DNA of 64,000 bases, taken from Carallia brachiata (Eukaryota > Streptophyta > Magnoliopsida > Malpighiales > Rhizophoraceae). The notes beneath the pieces were generated by a model. It was not told the origin of the DNA. It searched no databases and was given only the letters and a program-made list of their open reading frames with translations. The stretch spans positions 3,014,187 through 3,078,186 of the forward strand of contig JADCRB010000026.1 in NCBI GenBank assembly GCA_021464245.1, given 5' to 3'. The translations under genes and the position numbers were made by a program. Positions 37,401-49,834 of this stretch are shown piece by piece. Numbering within the stretch: the first letter of the stretch is position 1; the number at the start of each line of letters is the position of its first letter.

Positions 37401-40037
37401 ATTGTTGATTCCTGCAAAGAAAACTCGATAAATTTACCATTTTTTTTTATGATCGTGTATGCTTACTTGTTAACCGCAGGTTCTCAAGGCACAGTCTGCT
37501 GCAAAGGCCAAGGGATTTGCTGATGTTCTGTATCTTGACTGTATCTACAAAAAATATCTTGAAGAGGTCTCCTCTTGCAACATTTTCATTGTGAAGGTAC
37601 TGTAAAAAAAATTTTATTTAGCATGCATTTCTTGTGCTCAAGCGCTGAGTTATTGCAAATTTGCTGGAATGGTTCTGTCTGTTATTCATTATAAAACGAC
37701 GTATTCAAACCCTATTTCCTCAAACAAGATTTGTGGGAGACCATGCTCTATCTTGCATTTTAAGTTGTGTGTGAATGCCTTGAATACCATATCCCAGCTT
37801 CAATAATCCGAAAGCACCAGCACTGTTAGTTGAGCATCGTGTGAAGTAGTTACTGCCATCTCTGATTTATTGTCCTAGAGTTCTTCTGTCATTTTTGCTT
37901 ATTAGACAGTCAATGCAAACTACCAATACTGATTTTTAATGCTGATGCAATTGATACTACTGACACTATTGCTAAATTATACTGATGACTGGGGAACCTA
38001 CAGTTTTGACTATACAGTCTCATCAAATCTGTTGGTTCTATTTCCTTGGCTATTATTTCCAAGTGTTTGAAAGGCTTTCAACACTTTTTCTTCAAAAATT
38101 GTCTTTAAATAATGAACCATGATTCATATTACCACCAGTCAATGTGTTGTTGCTGGGCAGGCTATGTCAGCCGTTTGCAAATTTAACAGACTGTTATCAT
38201 GGGTCCCATATTGTATTTGTCTACACTGTTATTCCATGCTAAGCAATCCCATTTGATTCTGACATGATATGCATGGCAGTTGAATTTACATGCATTGGGC
38301 TCTTATCTTCTTCTTTTGCATTTTTGTTCACTTGAATTGTGATCTTTGAAATTGTTAACATTTCATAAGATCAATGATTAATCACCTTCAACCTGGTTGA
38401 AAAGCAATGAACTTTAGGTGTTTTCTGCATCATTTTTATCTGTATTCATTATTGGAAGAAAAACTGGCTTTCTATACAAATGCGATGTCCTTACTGCTTT
38501 GTGGCTCCTTCATATTTGGGTATAGTTTTGGCTATCCATCTTATTTATAGCATTTTAGATGGTAATTAAATAGGAGTGTTCCTCTTACCTCTCTTAACTT
38601 TTTGATTGCTCAATCTTTCTTTAATTCCATCTTGATTGCATAATTTCCATTCCGTAAAGAGTTTGAATGGTATGTTCTTAGGGGAATTGTAACTGATTGA
38701 TTCTCATTTGTCTTGCTCTTAGGGCGAGGTTATCTCCACTCCCGCAATAAAAGGGACAATATTACCTGGCATTACAAGGAAGAGTATAATCGATGTTGCT
38801 CGAAGCCAAGGATTCCAGGTACTTGATTTTAGCCCTTAAATACATCTTTTAATGTGTTTTCGCACAAATCCCACATTGGTAGCGTAATAAGGACATTCAT
38901 GGTTTATGTGTAAGGCTTAATGATTGGGCTTGCTGAGGGGCTGAGGTTGTTTAAATTTGAAACCGCTGAAGCCCCCATGGTGATGACATGATTTGACATT
39001 GTTATCATATGTAAACAACAAATTTGGATCATTAAGCCTTACTTATACACCTCGGATGTACCTTCTGAATAATTAAACCTTGCTTATAAACCAAGGGTAT
39101 CATCATTGCTTTACTGATGTAGGACTGAATAATTAAACCTTGCTTATAAACCAAGGGTATCATCATTGCTTTACTGATGTAGGACTCAGGTGTAACATAT
39201 TCGTGTAGAAGTTAGTGTCTTTGATTGACATCCTATGATACGTGTGTTTAAAAAGCAGAGATGTGCCCAGCTTCACATTGGGTTTGTTGCATTGGTTTCA
39301 GTGTCATTGTGCAACATGTTTCTATAATAACGAGTGTTTGCTAATAAGTTGTAGAAGTGATAATGGCAACATGCAGGTTGAAGAACGACCTGTGACAGTG
39401 GATGAATTGCTTGATGCTGATGAAGTTTTCTGTACTGGGACAGCTGTGGTTGTTTCTCCTGTAGGTTGCATCACTTACAAGGATAAAAGGTAAATTCTCT
39501 CTTCGCAGTGATAAACATATGGCAATACAACTCTTAGCCACAATCTTTGGAAAATATTGAGCTGCAAAACTCAAATTGAATTTGAGATTGGGAGGAGGGT
39601 TTCTCCATTTAACTTCCTTTCCCGGGAGCAGTGGCTTGTTGAATTTGAAGTGCCTTTTTGGCTTAACCTGCATGTCAAAATATTGCCTATTTGCCCATTT
39701 GCACGTGGAAACAAATTTACACATAGATGTTCAAAATGTTTCTGATCTACTGCAAACATGTTTCAAACTTAATCATTTGATGTTTAAAAAAAGGTCCAAA
39801 GCTGGCTTAGTGAATTTGCATTGCCTTCATGACATGGGCCTCACATAGGGGTTCATGTGACCTTGTAGTGCATTTGGCAAAGATGTATAACCCTGAATGA
39901 ACCCTTTTTCCTGTATGCAGGGTGTCTTATGGAGAAGGCGGTGTTGGTGCTGTCTCAAAACATTTATACACCGTGCTAACCGGACTACAGACGGTCTTAT
40001 AGACGATGAGATGAATTGGACGGTCAAGCTGAGTTAG
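34477..40037 (+). CDS. BCAT: branched-chain amino acid aminotransferase, plastid-targeted (one frame break near the C-terminus)
   Basis: A PLP-dependent class IV aminotransferase that interconverts Leu, Ile and Val with their 2-oxo acids. Exons are 34477-34644, 34760-34848, 35166-35340, 36036-36212, 36304-36435, 37076-37174, 37480-37596, 38723-38818, 39377-39489 and 39921-40037, all GT/AG. The first ~75 residues are Ser-rich with few acidic residues, a typical plastid transit peptide. The core begins at [20 protein letters not shown]. Landmarks are [33 protein letters not shown], and [14 protein letters not shown], whose Lys is the Schiff-base residue. [13 protein letters not shown] and YGEGG follow. 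In exon 10 one base is missing near 39992 (GG where GGG is expected), so the frame as read stops at 40002 (415 aa). The expected end in the neighbouring frame is at 40037, giving about 427 aa. Plastid isoforms usually work in biosynthesis. Which paralog this is cannot be told. Confidence 0.95.
38868..39186. mobile_element. small inverted-repeat element in BCAT intron 8
   Basis: The left end ATCCCACATTGGTAG (38868-38882) and the right end TTACTGATGTAGGACT (39171-39186) are imperfect inverted repeats of the CCCACAT/ATGTGGG kind seen on many plant mini-elements. Inside, GTAAGGCTTAATG near 38910 is inverted as CATTAAGCCTTAC near 39030. It lies wholly within intron 8 and should be spliced out. The family is not identified. 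Confidence 0.45.
39065..39184 (+). repeat. perfect 60-bp tandem duplication
   Basis: Two 60-bp units (39065-39124, 39125-39184) are identical base for base. They cover the right terminus of the small intronic element. The perfect identity indicates a recent event or an assembly artefact. Confidence 0.97.
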
Positions 40038-43000
40038 CAAGTATAGTTGAGGTACCCGTGGTTTTGTCCAGTGGAGGGATAGCGATAAATCCATCTCTAT
40101 CTTCAGGCAGTCAAAATATGCTCACTTTGTTTGCTTTTCTTTTCTGTGGATAGGTTTTCTCCTGTTGAAACTGATGTTTGACATTTTTGGCATTCTTAGT
40201 TTTGTTTACTGAGAAGCCATGGACAGCATTCATTATAGAACTTGATTATCTGTGAACTTGGAACTCTTGGTGATTGTTTGTTCTCACATCCTCATTACCA
40301 TGAATGTAACTTAAAGTCTGCCAAATGCAACTTCCAAAATAGTGACAATGAGTTAGGAAGTAAAAATAGATGTTCATGCTTCACAAATGAAAGTTGTGAA
40401 TTGTGATCCCACATATCAGTGTAAAGAGATGGCTTATCTGAAGTCATAATTTGCCTTTGAAATCAATTTGATTGTAAAGTGATTCTTAATTTTATTTCTC
40501 TCACAATTTCCTTTTAATGTTTGCATTCTTCATCTTCATCATCCAGCTAACCAATTTGAATGCCAAAATTAATCGTTAGTTCTCTTTAAGCGAATGACAT
40601 TCATCTTGTATACATTGTTCTTCCTCGTCCTCGAGAAGTGGTAATTCTATATTGGTGCCAACCGAAAATAGTTTGTCCGCTTATATCCACACACTATCTC
40701 AATGCTTAATTTCATTTTATTCACATATCTATACAACGTTTCCGTCCCTTCTTATTATTATTATTATTTTTTTTTAATCCCAAAGTGGGTTTTCCTTATT
40801 TCGTGCAGGATGCAAATAATTATTTTATGTATATTGAAGTTGTAAGTTTGTTTTCAATTCAGGGACTAAAGCTTTGATTTGATTGTTGAAGTTAACATAC
40901 GAGAGATTCAGGTATTGCATTTCATAGATCCAAAAAAAAAAAAAAAAAAAAAAAAGAGCCTACAGTATTAATAAAAAAAAAACAATATATTTGTTCACAT
41001 AATAGGGTTTTCAAGGATAAATTGTTGGGTTGGGTGGCTTTTTTTTTTTTTTTTTGCTGACATAGCATTGGAAAAAATGAGACATGAGTCCCGTAAGCTG
41101 CGTCATAATAATTAAGATTTAAAATTTTTATTTTAAAAATTTTAGATTTTAATATTGGGAAGGAGGTGATGAGTTTATAAAAATAAGAATAGTTATCTTG
41201 ATTATGTAGTTTACCAATAAAATTTTTAATAAATCAAAAAATGAGATACGTAGGACAATATAGAAAAAGTTATAAAATAAAATCAAACTAACTTATCATA
41301 TATAATCCTCTGTATCCCATGTGCCGAAAGGATCTGTGATGAAACGAAGCTCATCCTTAATAATCTAGAATTTGGATAAGATTGCGTGTGGCCATTGAAG
41401 CTGGCATACTGATGTGCTTCATTGCTTGGATCCTTGGAACTCGGTTTGCTTTGAACAACTAATATGCTGACTAAAGTGGGTTCGTCTGGATTTTTGTCTC
41501 TTCTTATGTACTTTTGACAAATTGCACTTCCCTTTTCATCTTTCCAATACCTTTAAACCTTAAAAAGGTGGTAACCCAAATGCCCGATAATGCAGAAAGC
41601 ACGACAAAGTGAAAACGCGTTGCTGACTTGCTTTCTACGGAGGGATCATCAAAGGCGTAGCCATTAAAAAGCTTTCAATTTCACATATATGGGGAAATTA
41701 AAAAGAAAAAAAAAAGAACAAGGGTTTGGTTAATTGGTTCTAGGAGTGGACTGCATAAATGGGAAATGCTTCAAATATGTGATCAAAAAGGAACAATTGG
41801 GTCAATTACAGTCAGAGAATTGCAGCTTGAACGATCCTGGCTGACATATATTTCGCTCTTGGCTTTTTTTTATGACGATCTTCAATTAGAATTTGAAAGT
41901 CAATTTTATGGAAGAACACAACCTGGGTACAAAAACCAGAAGCGGCTAGTGGGATAGTAAACATTTTCGTGAGTCTGCGAGCTCTTCTCTCTCGTGAATT
42001 CAACATTAAAACGGCTCAACCTACTTGAGTGCGGTGTATTTGTACAATTCTTTCTATAGATCAATTGTATATCATCCCTACTTACCCATTTTCATTGACC
42101 AAAAGAAAAAGAATATTTTCCTAGTTGGTGGAAATTTTAAGTATATATGCAACAAAATATAAAGTTAATATATATATTTTTTAATTCTCAAAATACCATC
42201 ATTGTTTGTTTCCATTTATTCGTAGCATATATAACCGGGTCTCATCCTTGGCAAAATGATCACATCCCACCGGATTAGAAGGGCATGAATTTGCTTTGCT
42301 GGTGCCCTTTGCAGGAGTGGGGAATGCAAATGGCAAGACAATCCGATTACAGAAAAACTTTAGGGCATCGCAATTGTAAAAATGTAAAGAGTACACAATG
42401 ATCTGAATTGTTAGATCGTAAAAAGTGTATTGAATTTAAAAAAATAAAAAATAAATAAGCTGTAAAATATAATTAAATTAATTACGTATCTTTTATATAT
42501 TTTATTAAATATATCATGTAATATTGCTCATTAGATTATATGTTAAATGCGTAGCCAGTCTACTACAGGATTAAAAAAAAAAAAAGGAAAGAAAATTGAA
42601 CCACCGGTCATAGCTCATTGCATTTATCCTTATCCTACAAGTCCAAGATAACGAAAATTTTGAATTATTCAATACATTTTTTACATATGTTTTTTTGTCT
42701 TGGCACAATGTAGTCATCTGGCACGAAAGACTGGAGTCTCCGGGTCTTCGACGACTTTGTTTTTGGTCCTTTCCATTCATCAGCCAATAACCATCGTAGG
42801 TTTCTGGATGTTGAGGCATTAACTAACAAGAGTATCTTTTTGTCCAGATAAAGACACAAGCACTTTTCTTTTATTTTTTTAACTAAAAAATTGATTAAAT
42901 AATAAATTAGATAATAATAATAACTTTTTTCTTTTTATTAATCTCGTATCCTTGTTAAGCATCAAAATCTAATAACTCTAAAATAAGAGTTAATATATAA

Positions 43001-44062
43001 AAATATTATAAATTTTATATAAAATAATAAATCTAACACTAATTTTAAAAAGTAATAATTTATCACTTTTTAAATATTTTGTAATAAATTTAACACGTAA
43101 TGATTTCATATAAATAGATTCTATTAATTTCGATGACAAATTTATAGTAATATATCTGATACGTTAATACCTGATGATATGTATAATTACCACATCGTCA
43201 AAAAATAAATTATATTAAAAAATTTTATAGTGTGATAGATTTGTTACAAAAAAATTTTAAAAAAATAAATTATTACTTTCTAAAATTAATACTAAATTTA
43301 TTAATTTAAATAAAATTAATAATATTTTTATATATCAATCTCTAAAATAAATGTACAAGTCCTAATCTCTTAAAGACGCCACTTCAATTATTTTTTGGTT
43401 TGCTGAATCTCCATGACTTTGACTCTTCGGCCGACAACACAAGACACAGTCTAACCATGTTTTGGTCACCATCAAAAATAAATAAGGACAGAAAATATCT
43501 TAATAATAAGGCAATTTTACTACCTAATTTAATTTTAAATAAAATTAAAATAAATATATAATTTATTTAATGATATTTAATAATTTATTTATTTTTATTT
43601 AATTTTAATTATTTAATAATAAATATTACTTTAATTTTATTTTAATTGTATTTAAAGAATTTGCACAAAGTATTTCCCTAATATGTAAGGTTAGAAACTA
43701 CTGAGTATTATTATTGGTACAAAAATGACGGATTGGTTTAATAATAAAGAGCTAGATAGCAAACACTATCAACGGACTGAGTCATCCAGACCCATTTATT
43801 ATAATTTAGAATTTGGTAACTTATTTACATTTTATGATCCTATTCTCCAAAATTATTCCAAGATTTGACCATATCATAGATGCCATAAGAATTTTTGTGT
43901 GTGTGTGTTACGGGCGTAGGTTCAAAAAAGAAAAAAAAAAGAAAAGAAAATAATGTGGGTACAGTATCACCAATAGAGGTTGTTGTTAATGATATAATGC
44001 GTTCATAACGTGACATAAAAACCTATTCTCCCAAAAAAAAAAAAAAGTAACATAAAAACCAA

Positions 44063-44118
<56 letters not shown>

Positions 44119-44312
44119 CTCCTAGAGGACACTCACATGTTAGAACTTATTATTAGATACACATATTGGAGGTTTATTGGAGGTATTGGTGTCTAATTCA
44201 AATAGAAGAGTGTAAAATTTATTAAAATAAAAAATTATCTCATTGTGTAATTAATAGCAAAATAGATTTCCTAACAACATATTCTTATAGAAAGAAAAAA
44301 AAACAGAAACCA
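40038..44312. other. BCAT 3' flank and AT-rich intergenic DNA
   Basis: After the BCAT 3' region no gene is recognised. There is a long A run (about 40932-40954) that could be a retroposon tail, an AT-rich foldback repeat near 43520-43660, and an (AT)25 tract at 44065-44114. Confidence 0.55.
44065..44114 (+). repeat. (AT)25 microsatellite
   Basis: Uninterrupted AT dinucleotides. Confidence 0.95.
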
Positions 44313-45577
44313 TAGGGCTCGTTTGGATACGCTGTCAGTTTTTGGTTTATACTTTTCATTTTTTGTTTTCAGTTTTTACTGTTTGCTGAATTTTTGTGTT
44401 TATTATTGTCAATTTTTGTTTTTTTTTTCTATAAGAATAAAAAAAATATATAGAAAAAGGATAATGAGAGAAATGGTAAAAAGAATATAAATATAGAGAG
44501 AAAAAAGGGGGGAGAGAGAGAGAGAAAGAGGATAGAGAGAGAACGAGTAGAGAGAGAAAAAGGAGAGAGAAAGAGAGAAGAAAGAAAATGAGTAGAGAGA
44601 ATGACAGAAAGAGAAAGAGTTGAGAAATAATGAGCAAACAGAATAGTAGAGAGAGAAAAATGAGAGATAGCGGGTAAAAAGAGAATGAGTAGAGAGAATG
44701 GTAAAACAAGAAAAAACAGAGAGAGTCTGGGTAGAGAGAGAATGACTAGAGAGAGAAAAAGGAGAGAGAGAGGGTAGAGAGATAATAGTAGAGCGAGAAA
44801 AAGGAGAGAGAATGTGGGTAGACAGAAAGGAGAGAGAATTTGGGTAGACAGAGAATGGTAGAGAGAAAAAATAGAGAGAGAGAGAACAAGTAGAGAGAAT
44901 GATAGAGCAAGAAAAAGAAGAGAGAATGGTAGAGAGAGAAAAATGAGAGAGAGAGTGGGTATAGAGAGAATGAGTAGAGAGAATGGTTGAGGGAAAAAAA
45001 GGAGAGAGAGAGAGAGAGGTGGGTAGAAGGAGAATTAGTAGAGAGAATGTTAGAAAGAGAAAAAGGAGAAAGAGGGTAGAGCAAGAACGAGTAGAGAGAG
45101 AAAAATAGAGAGGGTAGAGAGAGAATGGTAGAGATAGAAAAAGGGAGAGAGGGTGGAGAGAGAATGATAAAGATAGAAAAAGGAGAGAGGGTAGAGAGAG
45201 AATGAGTAGAGAGAGAAAATAGAGAGAGAGGGTAGAGAGAGAAAAGCGACAGAGAGGGTAGAGAGAGAATAAGTAGAGAGAGAAAGAGTAGTGAGAGAAA
45301 ATATATAGAGGGATAGAGAGAGGATGAGTAAAGAGAGATATGGTAAAGAGGATAAATAGAGAAAGAAAATGTTGTAAGAGAAAGTATAGAAAACAGAGTG
45401 AAAAATAAAATCAGAAAGTTAGTTTTTATTATTTTTCCAATTTGTTTTTTTTTTTGAAAAACACTTTTAACTTTTCAATAAAAAACAGAAAATAAAATTA
45501 ATACCAAACATGTTTTCTGTTTTTTTTGTGAAAAATAAACAGAAAACAGAAAACAAAATCCATTCCAAACGGACCCT
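44313..45577. mobile_element. non-autonomous TIR DNA transposon with GA-rich core
   Basis: The ends are inverted: TAGGGCTCGTTTGGA at 44313 and TCCAAACGGACCCTA ending at 45577 (13 of 15 positions pair). Next to the ends are T-rich and A-rich arms with inverted CAGTTTTT/AAAAACAG-type words. The core (about 44460-45400) is a degenerate minisatellite of GTAGAGAGAGAATGAGTAG-like words. No transposase is present, so it would depend on another element. The GTTTGG-containing termini resemble PIF/Harbinger- or hAT-type MITE ends. I could not assign the superfamily or a clear target-site duplication beyond TA. Confidence 0.65.
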
Positions 45578-46140
45578 ATAGATTTTAGTTTAGTATTTAC
45601 ACTCACACATGAGAACACCCATACTGACTATCTAATCAAGAGACCACAAATGATTAACAAAATTATTTTTTGACAACACAACCATGAACATGCAGTGATT
45701 TTGTAAGAGTTCAAAAACAGACAAGGGCATTTGTCCCTTCCATCGCAAAGTCAAGTCAGGCTATTTCTAAAGCTGTTGATATCTCTTTCTCATTTGATTG
45801 ACACTGGGTCTCCAAATTAATTAAAGGATTAAATATTATCATATAATAACACTTTTCGATAACTTCTCTTTTTACATCTCCCTCTCTCTTGAAACGCTCC
45901 AAACCCTAGAAAACTTAAAATCCACTATTGGCCGGTGACGTGGACTGGACTCTATTGTCGGCCAGCCACCAAGCGTCCTCCTTGCATCTCCTTTGGCTTT
46001 CTTCTTTTCGTTTTTTCCTCTTCCTCCTCATTTTGCCAAGATGCCTCTCTTCATTCTTTTCTTCCTACTAAGTTAGACCCCCCAAATGTATATTATGGGC
46101 CTTTTTGGTTTGATTTATGTTAGATCGAGCTTGAATAACA

Positions 46141-46866
46141 ACACCTACCATCTTCCCAGCTCCAGATCCACACTTTCTGGCATCTTTCCACCATTATCAC
46201 CATCGCCGGCAGCGGTGGCGCTGCTGGCACTGCCATTTCCTTCGTAAATCCCCCCTCCAGTGCCGCTTTATCGGCCTCTGGGGCGCCCTTCTCCTACTCT
46301 ACCTTCGTTGCCGGCGTCGTTGTATCGACTGCTGACGCAACCACTGGAGTGCCTTCTGTTGTAGCATGACCTGATGACACCGGCACTGCCTATGGGGCCA
46401 AAGCCCCTGGCAGCGTAGCTACCACTACCTTCCATGTCTCCTCTGTTGCCAGCCACATCTTGACTGCCGTCGCCGCTGCCGCTGGAACTAATAGGATATG
46501 TTTCTATTGGCCACTTTTGGGTTGTGTGATTTCGGCTGGTTGTGTTTATTTTAATGTGCATAGTTTAGCTATTTTGGAAATAGTTGTCGGACGGACCCGA
46601 ATAATTTCTAGCACAGGCCCGTTGAAGTGCGGTTTGTACTGCTTCATGTAGCTTTTTTCGGCTCAATTAGATAGTCGTAGTCCGATAGTTTGTTTTGAGC
46701 TTTGTGTCCTGTTTAGTAATAGTCAATCTGATTATTTGATGTATAGGCCATGTGTACCGTTTTACTATCTTACTTCATATAGGTGCTTTCAATTACTTCG
46801 TGTCAGTTCTATATATAATTTTTCTATATATTAATGCAACGATTCCGTTTCAATAAAAAAAAAAGT
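46141..46866 (+). mobile_element. retroposon (LINE-like) 3' end with A tail
   Basis: A GC-rich segment (about 46180-46490) reads as an Ala/Ser/Thr-rich frame on the plus strand (AGSGGAAGTAISFV..., one internal stop). It runs on to a stop at 46651. The following ~200 bp (TTTGTTTTGAGCTTTGTGTCC, ATGTATAGGCCATGTGTACC) resembles the 3' UTR of plant LINEs and ends in an A tail at about 46853-46864. Assignment rests on the 3' UTR style and tail, so it is tentative. Confidence 0.4.
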
Positions 46867-48339
46867 TAAAGGATTAAATATTATTGGTTATGTCGGTTGG
46901 TCATTTATTTATGCCGAAAAGCATAACAGACAAGCCATAAAGGTCATACTCGTGTAGCAAAGGATGTGATACTGTTCCAATTGCAAATTAGTAGTACCAT
47001 GCACTCAAATCATGTTCATAAAAATATAATTAATTTGGACACCAATTTGCATTTTCCCGTTGGTTTACTAATATACATATAATTTTTAAATTTTAATGAA
47101 AAAAACCCATTAGATATTTGTTTATTGGTTAAAACAATTAGTATATTTATTTTTCCTTTTTTCCTTCTATTTTATTTCCTTTTGAAGAGGGGGAGGGGAG
47201 GTGTGGGGTTCTTGGTGGAGGAGGGCTATGAGGTGATTTTTCATCTGGTTTGACCATTTGGTCACCAACCACAACAGAAATACTGAACAAACATGATTTT
47301 TGACAAGTGTATCTTGTAGATGGCTATTGATACATTTCATTTGAATAAATATTGGTGGATCGGTGATTTTTGTGCCGAATTATGTGCTGAATGAATGTGG
47401 AGCTGTTATTTTTGAAACTAGAACTGATATTTTTGAATCAGTTGTTATGTTTACATTTCAAAAATATTAGCCGCAGTTTCAAAAATTACAGCTACGGTTT
47501 CATTCGACACAAAATCCCAGGACAAAAGTCCCGGGACACGTAATTGCACTCATTTGATTTTAATTGCTTTGAGCAGTCTCAAATTATAGCTCCATATCTC
47601 TCCATGGAAGAGTCCTGACCAATTGAGGTAATTTCTGAAAAGTTAATATTAAACTTCATACTTCTCCATTGCAACTAGCCTACGATATGAGTAGATTGAA
47701 CTAAATTTGGAGATAGTTTTTTTTTTTTTTATTACACACATAAATTCCTATTACGTGGGCTACTTGCGTAGTTTGTCTAAATCATTTCATTTCTACTTAA
47801 ACTCTCATTTTCTACTCGTACACAACTGTACATAGATCCTTCTCGGATGGTTAGCACATCTAATCCCATTTTGTTGAATCTAATACATTTTGTAAAAAGG
47901 AAATTTGAAAGGGTTTGCAATCGTAATTGTCTCTCTAGACACATGGAAAGGGTTATAATCCCGATCTAATTCGAGCGAAGCTTCATATGAAACATGATAA
48001 ATAGTTACGTTGATGATGGATTTTCTTTTTTTTTTTTAATTATCGGAAAGCACATTTCTCAAATGTAGGCATACAACGGATTTACTCTTTTTTTTTTTTT
48101 TGGGCCGACAAGTATTATTATATTAAAAAGAAAAAAAAAGAATCTTTTTTTTTTTTAAATGTAAGAGTATAATTTTCAATAGGTGTCAAATTAAAACTTT
48201 TCTTAACTTGTATGACATTTCGTATCTTGCCTAATTAATCGGGTAGCTACTTCCTCTTGTGAATTTGAGGTCAAACTAATGAGAAGGTGGAGAATTTATT
48301 AGATAGAAGAAAAATACTTCAATTATGTATCGTTCTTTC

Positions 48340-49115
48340 TAATGAAATATCTTTTTTTTGTTATAAATCAGTAGATAAATTTATATTAATAAGTAAAAGA
48401 TATACAAACAAAAGGACATTATGAAGGAGCCCTTTGCCAAAAAAATTACAAAAAAGGACTCAAAGTCATGTTATGAAATCAAAATTTTTACATACAACTT
48501 GCTTATTTAAATTTCTGCAGTAGAGTTAGCTGCTTTGTTAATATGTATAAACTCACAATCTATTATAGAAACAATATGCCTCTTTATCAAGGTAAAAATA
48601 TCTCTAAGCCTCCAAGGTCTTGAAGTTTCACCAGTCATCCAAGAGATAATATCAAAGAAGTCTGATTCAACAACAAACTTGCAATGCCGAAAAACTTGAT
48701 TCGAAGAAACAAGTTTTAAAGCCTTGGCAATGACCATAATTTCAGCATTATTGAAATCCTTATAGCTCACTAGACATGAGAATACACACAAAAACGTACC
48801 ATTGTGGTCTCACAAGACTCCATCAACGCTTGTAGCACTCGGTTTACCAACTGCAGAACCATCAACATTCCATTTGAAGGTTGGGTAAGTAGGGGGAATC
48901 CAACCAACATGAGGCTTAGTTTTTTTAGATTTTGCTCATAGTTTTATTGTCTCATCTGCCAACAAAATTTCTTAACCAGAGCCAGGAAGGTCACTAACAA
49001 AGGCACTACTCTAAAACCTCCAACGTGCAAAAACAACATTTACAAGATTGTTTCGATTAGGGGCTTTATCTCTAAATACAAGCTTATTTCTTTGGTTCCA
49101 AATTGACCACACAAT
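48340..49115 (-). pseudogene. LINE reverse-transcriptase C-terminal (RNase H, RVT_3) fragment
   Basis: On the minus strand, IVWSIWNQRNKLVFRD (about 49110-49070) is the linker typical of plant LINE polyproteins. It is followed by the RNase H-like fold: FKWNVDGSAVGKPS near 48875, then NNAEIMVIAKALKL, a VVESD motif, and EFIHINKAANSTAE near 48520. Frames are broken by stops, including a TGA in the GGVLRDHNG-like motif near 48812. The element continues past the frame to an A-tail-like run near 48350. It is 5' truncated and cannot encode an active protein. Confidence 0.75.
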
Positions 49116-49190
49116 GATAAAGAATAAAATATATCAAACCCTAACTTACTTCTTACCATGAACAAAGTGTCTCCATTGTAGCATCTAAGT

Positions 49191-49223
49191 AAAAAAAAAA
49201 AAACAGGGGGGGGGGGGGGGGGG
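49191..49223 (+). repeat. A13 and G18 homopolymers
   Basis: A run of 13 A, the bases CA, then 18 consecutive G. G runs of this length are rare in plant DNA. Confidence 0.9.
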
Positions 49224-49665
49224 CGCTGTCGTTCATCAATTGTGAGGATTATGTTAATTGCGAAGGAACACATATGGATTTGTTAATGATTTCACTCAAT
49301 GATAATGAGGTACCAACACACATGACATTCAAGATGGGGATTGGTGGGATTATAATAGATTTTGGACTAACAAAGGCAAATAAGAAAAAAGGGAAATGAT
49401 ATATAACTAGACACCGGGTAGAGTGAGAGATGAAGTGGAGTAAAATTGGTGCGCCCTAAATCTTATACAATCTTTTTCAAAAAAGGCATATCATTTGGAA
49501 GTCAAATAAAGTTGATGTAACACTATCTGGCAACATCCATAAGAAAATCCTTGGTCTACTGTTCTTGCATTTATATTTTCTCCAATATTCTACTCATAAA
49601 GCTTCCATCCTTTTTTTCCCCTGCATTCTCATTTTTGAAATCTCCATACCTCCTTCTCTAGTTAT

Positions 49666-49668
<3 letters not shown>

Positions 49669-49708
<40 letters not shown>
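49669..49708 (+). promoter_or_regulatory. (TC)n tract upstream of the MYB gene
   Basis: A TC dinucleotide tract of about 19 repeats lies about 130 bp before the MYB start codon. Such pyrimidine tracts are frequent in plant promoters and 5' UTRs. The role here is inferred from position. Confidence 0.5.
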
Positions 49709-49709
<1 letters not shown>

Positions 49710-49834
49710 TCTTTTGCCCTCTTATATGTAACACTATCAGCATCGTTATTATCAAGATATAAGAAAGAACAGATTGTAACTGGCTTAGCTAAACTCTAAC
49801 ACACCTACAAATTATCACGGATAAAAAAGACCAC

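Larger units (their letters stand above)
45578..49834. other. intergenic with LINE remnants upstream of the MYB gene
   Basis: This holds the two LINE-type remnants, homopolymer tracts and a TC microsatellite listed separately. No other gene is recognised. The stretch at 46870-48340 is AT-rich and featureless apart from poly-T runs. Confidence 0.5.

Noticed and set aside
44356..45084. Ser/Leu/Tyr-rich minus frames across the GA-rich array
   Set aside because: They are translations of a CT-repeat and have only low-complexity content.
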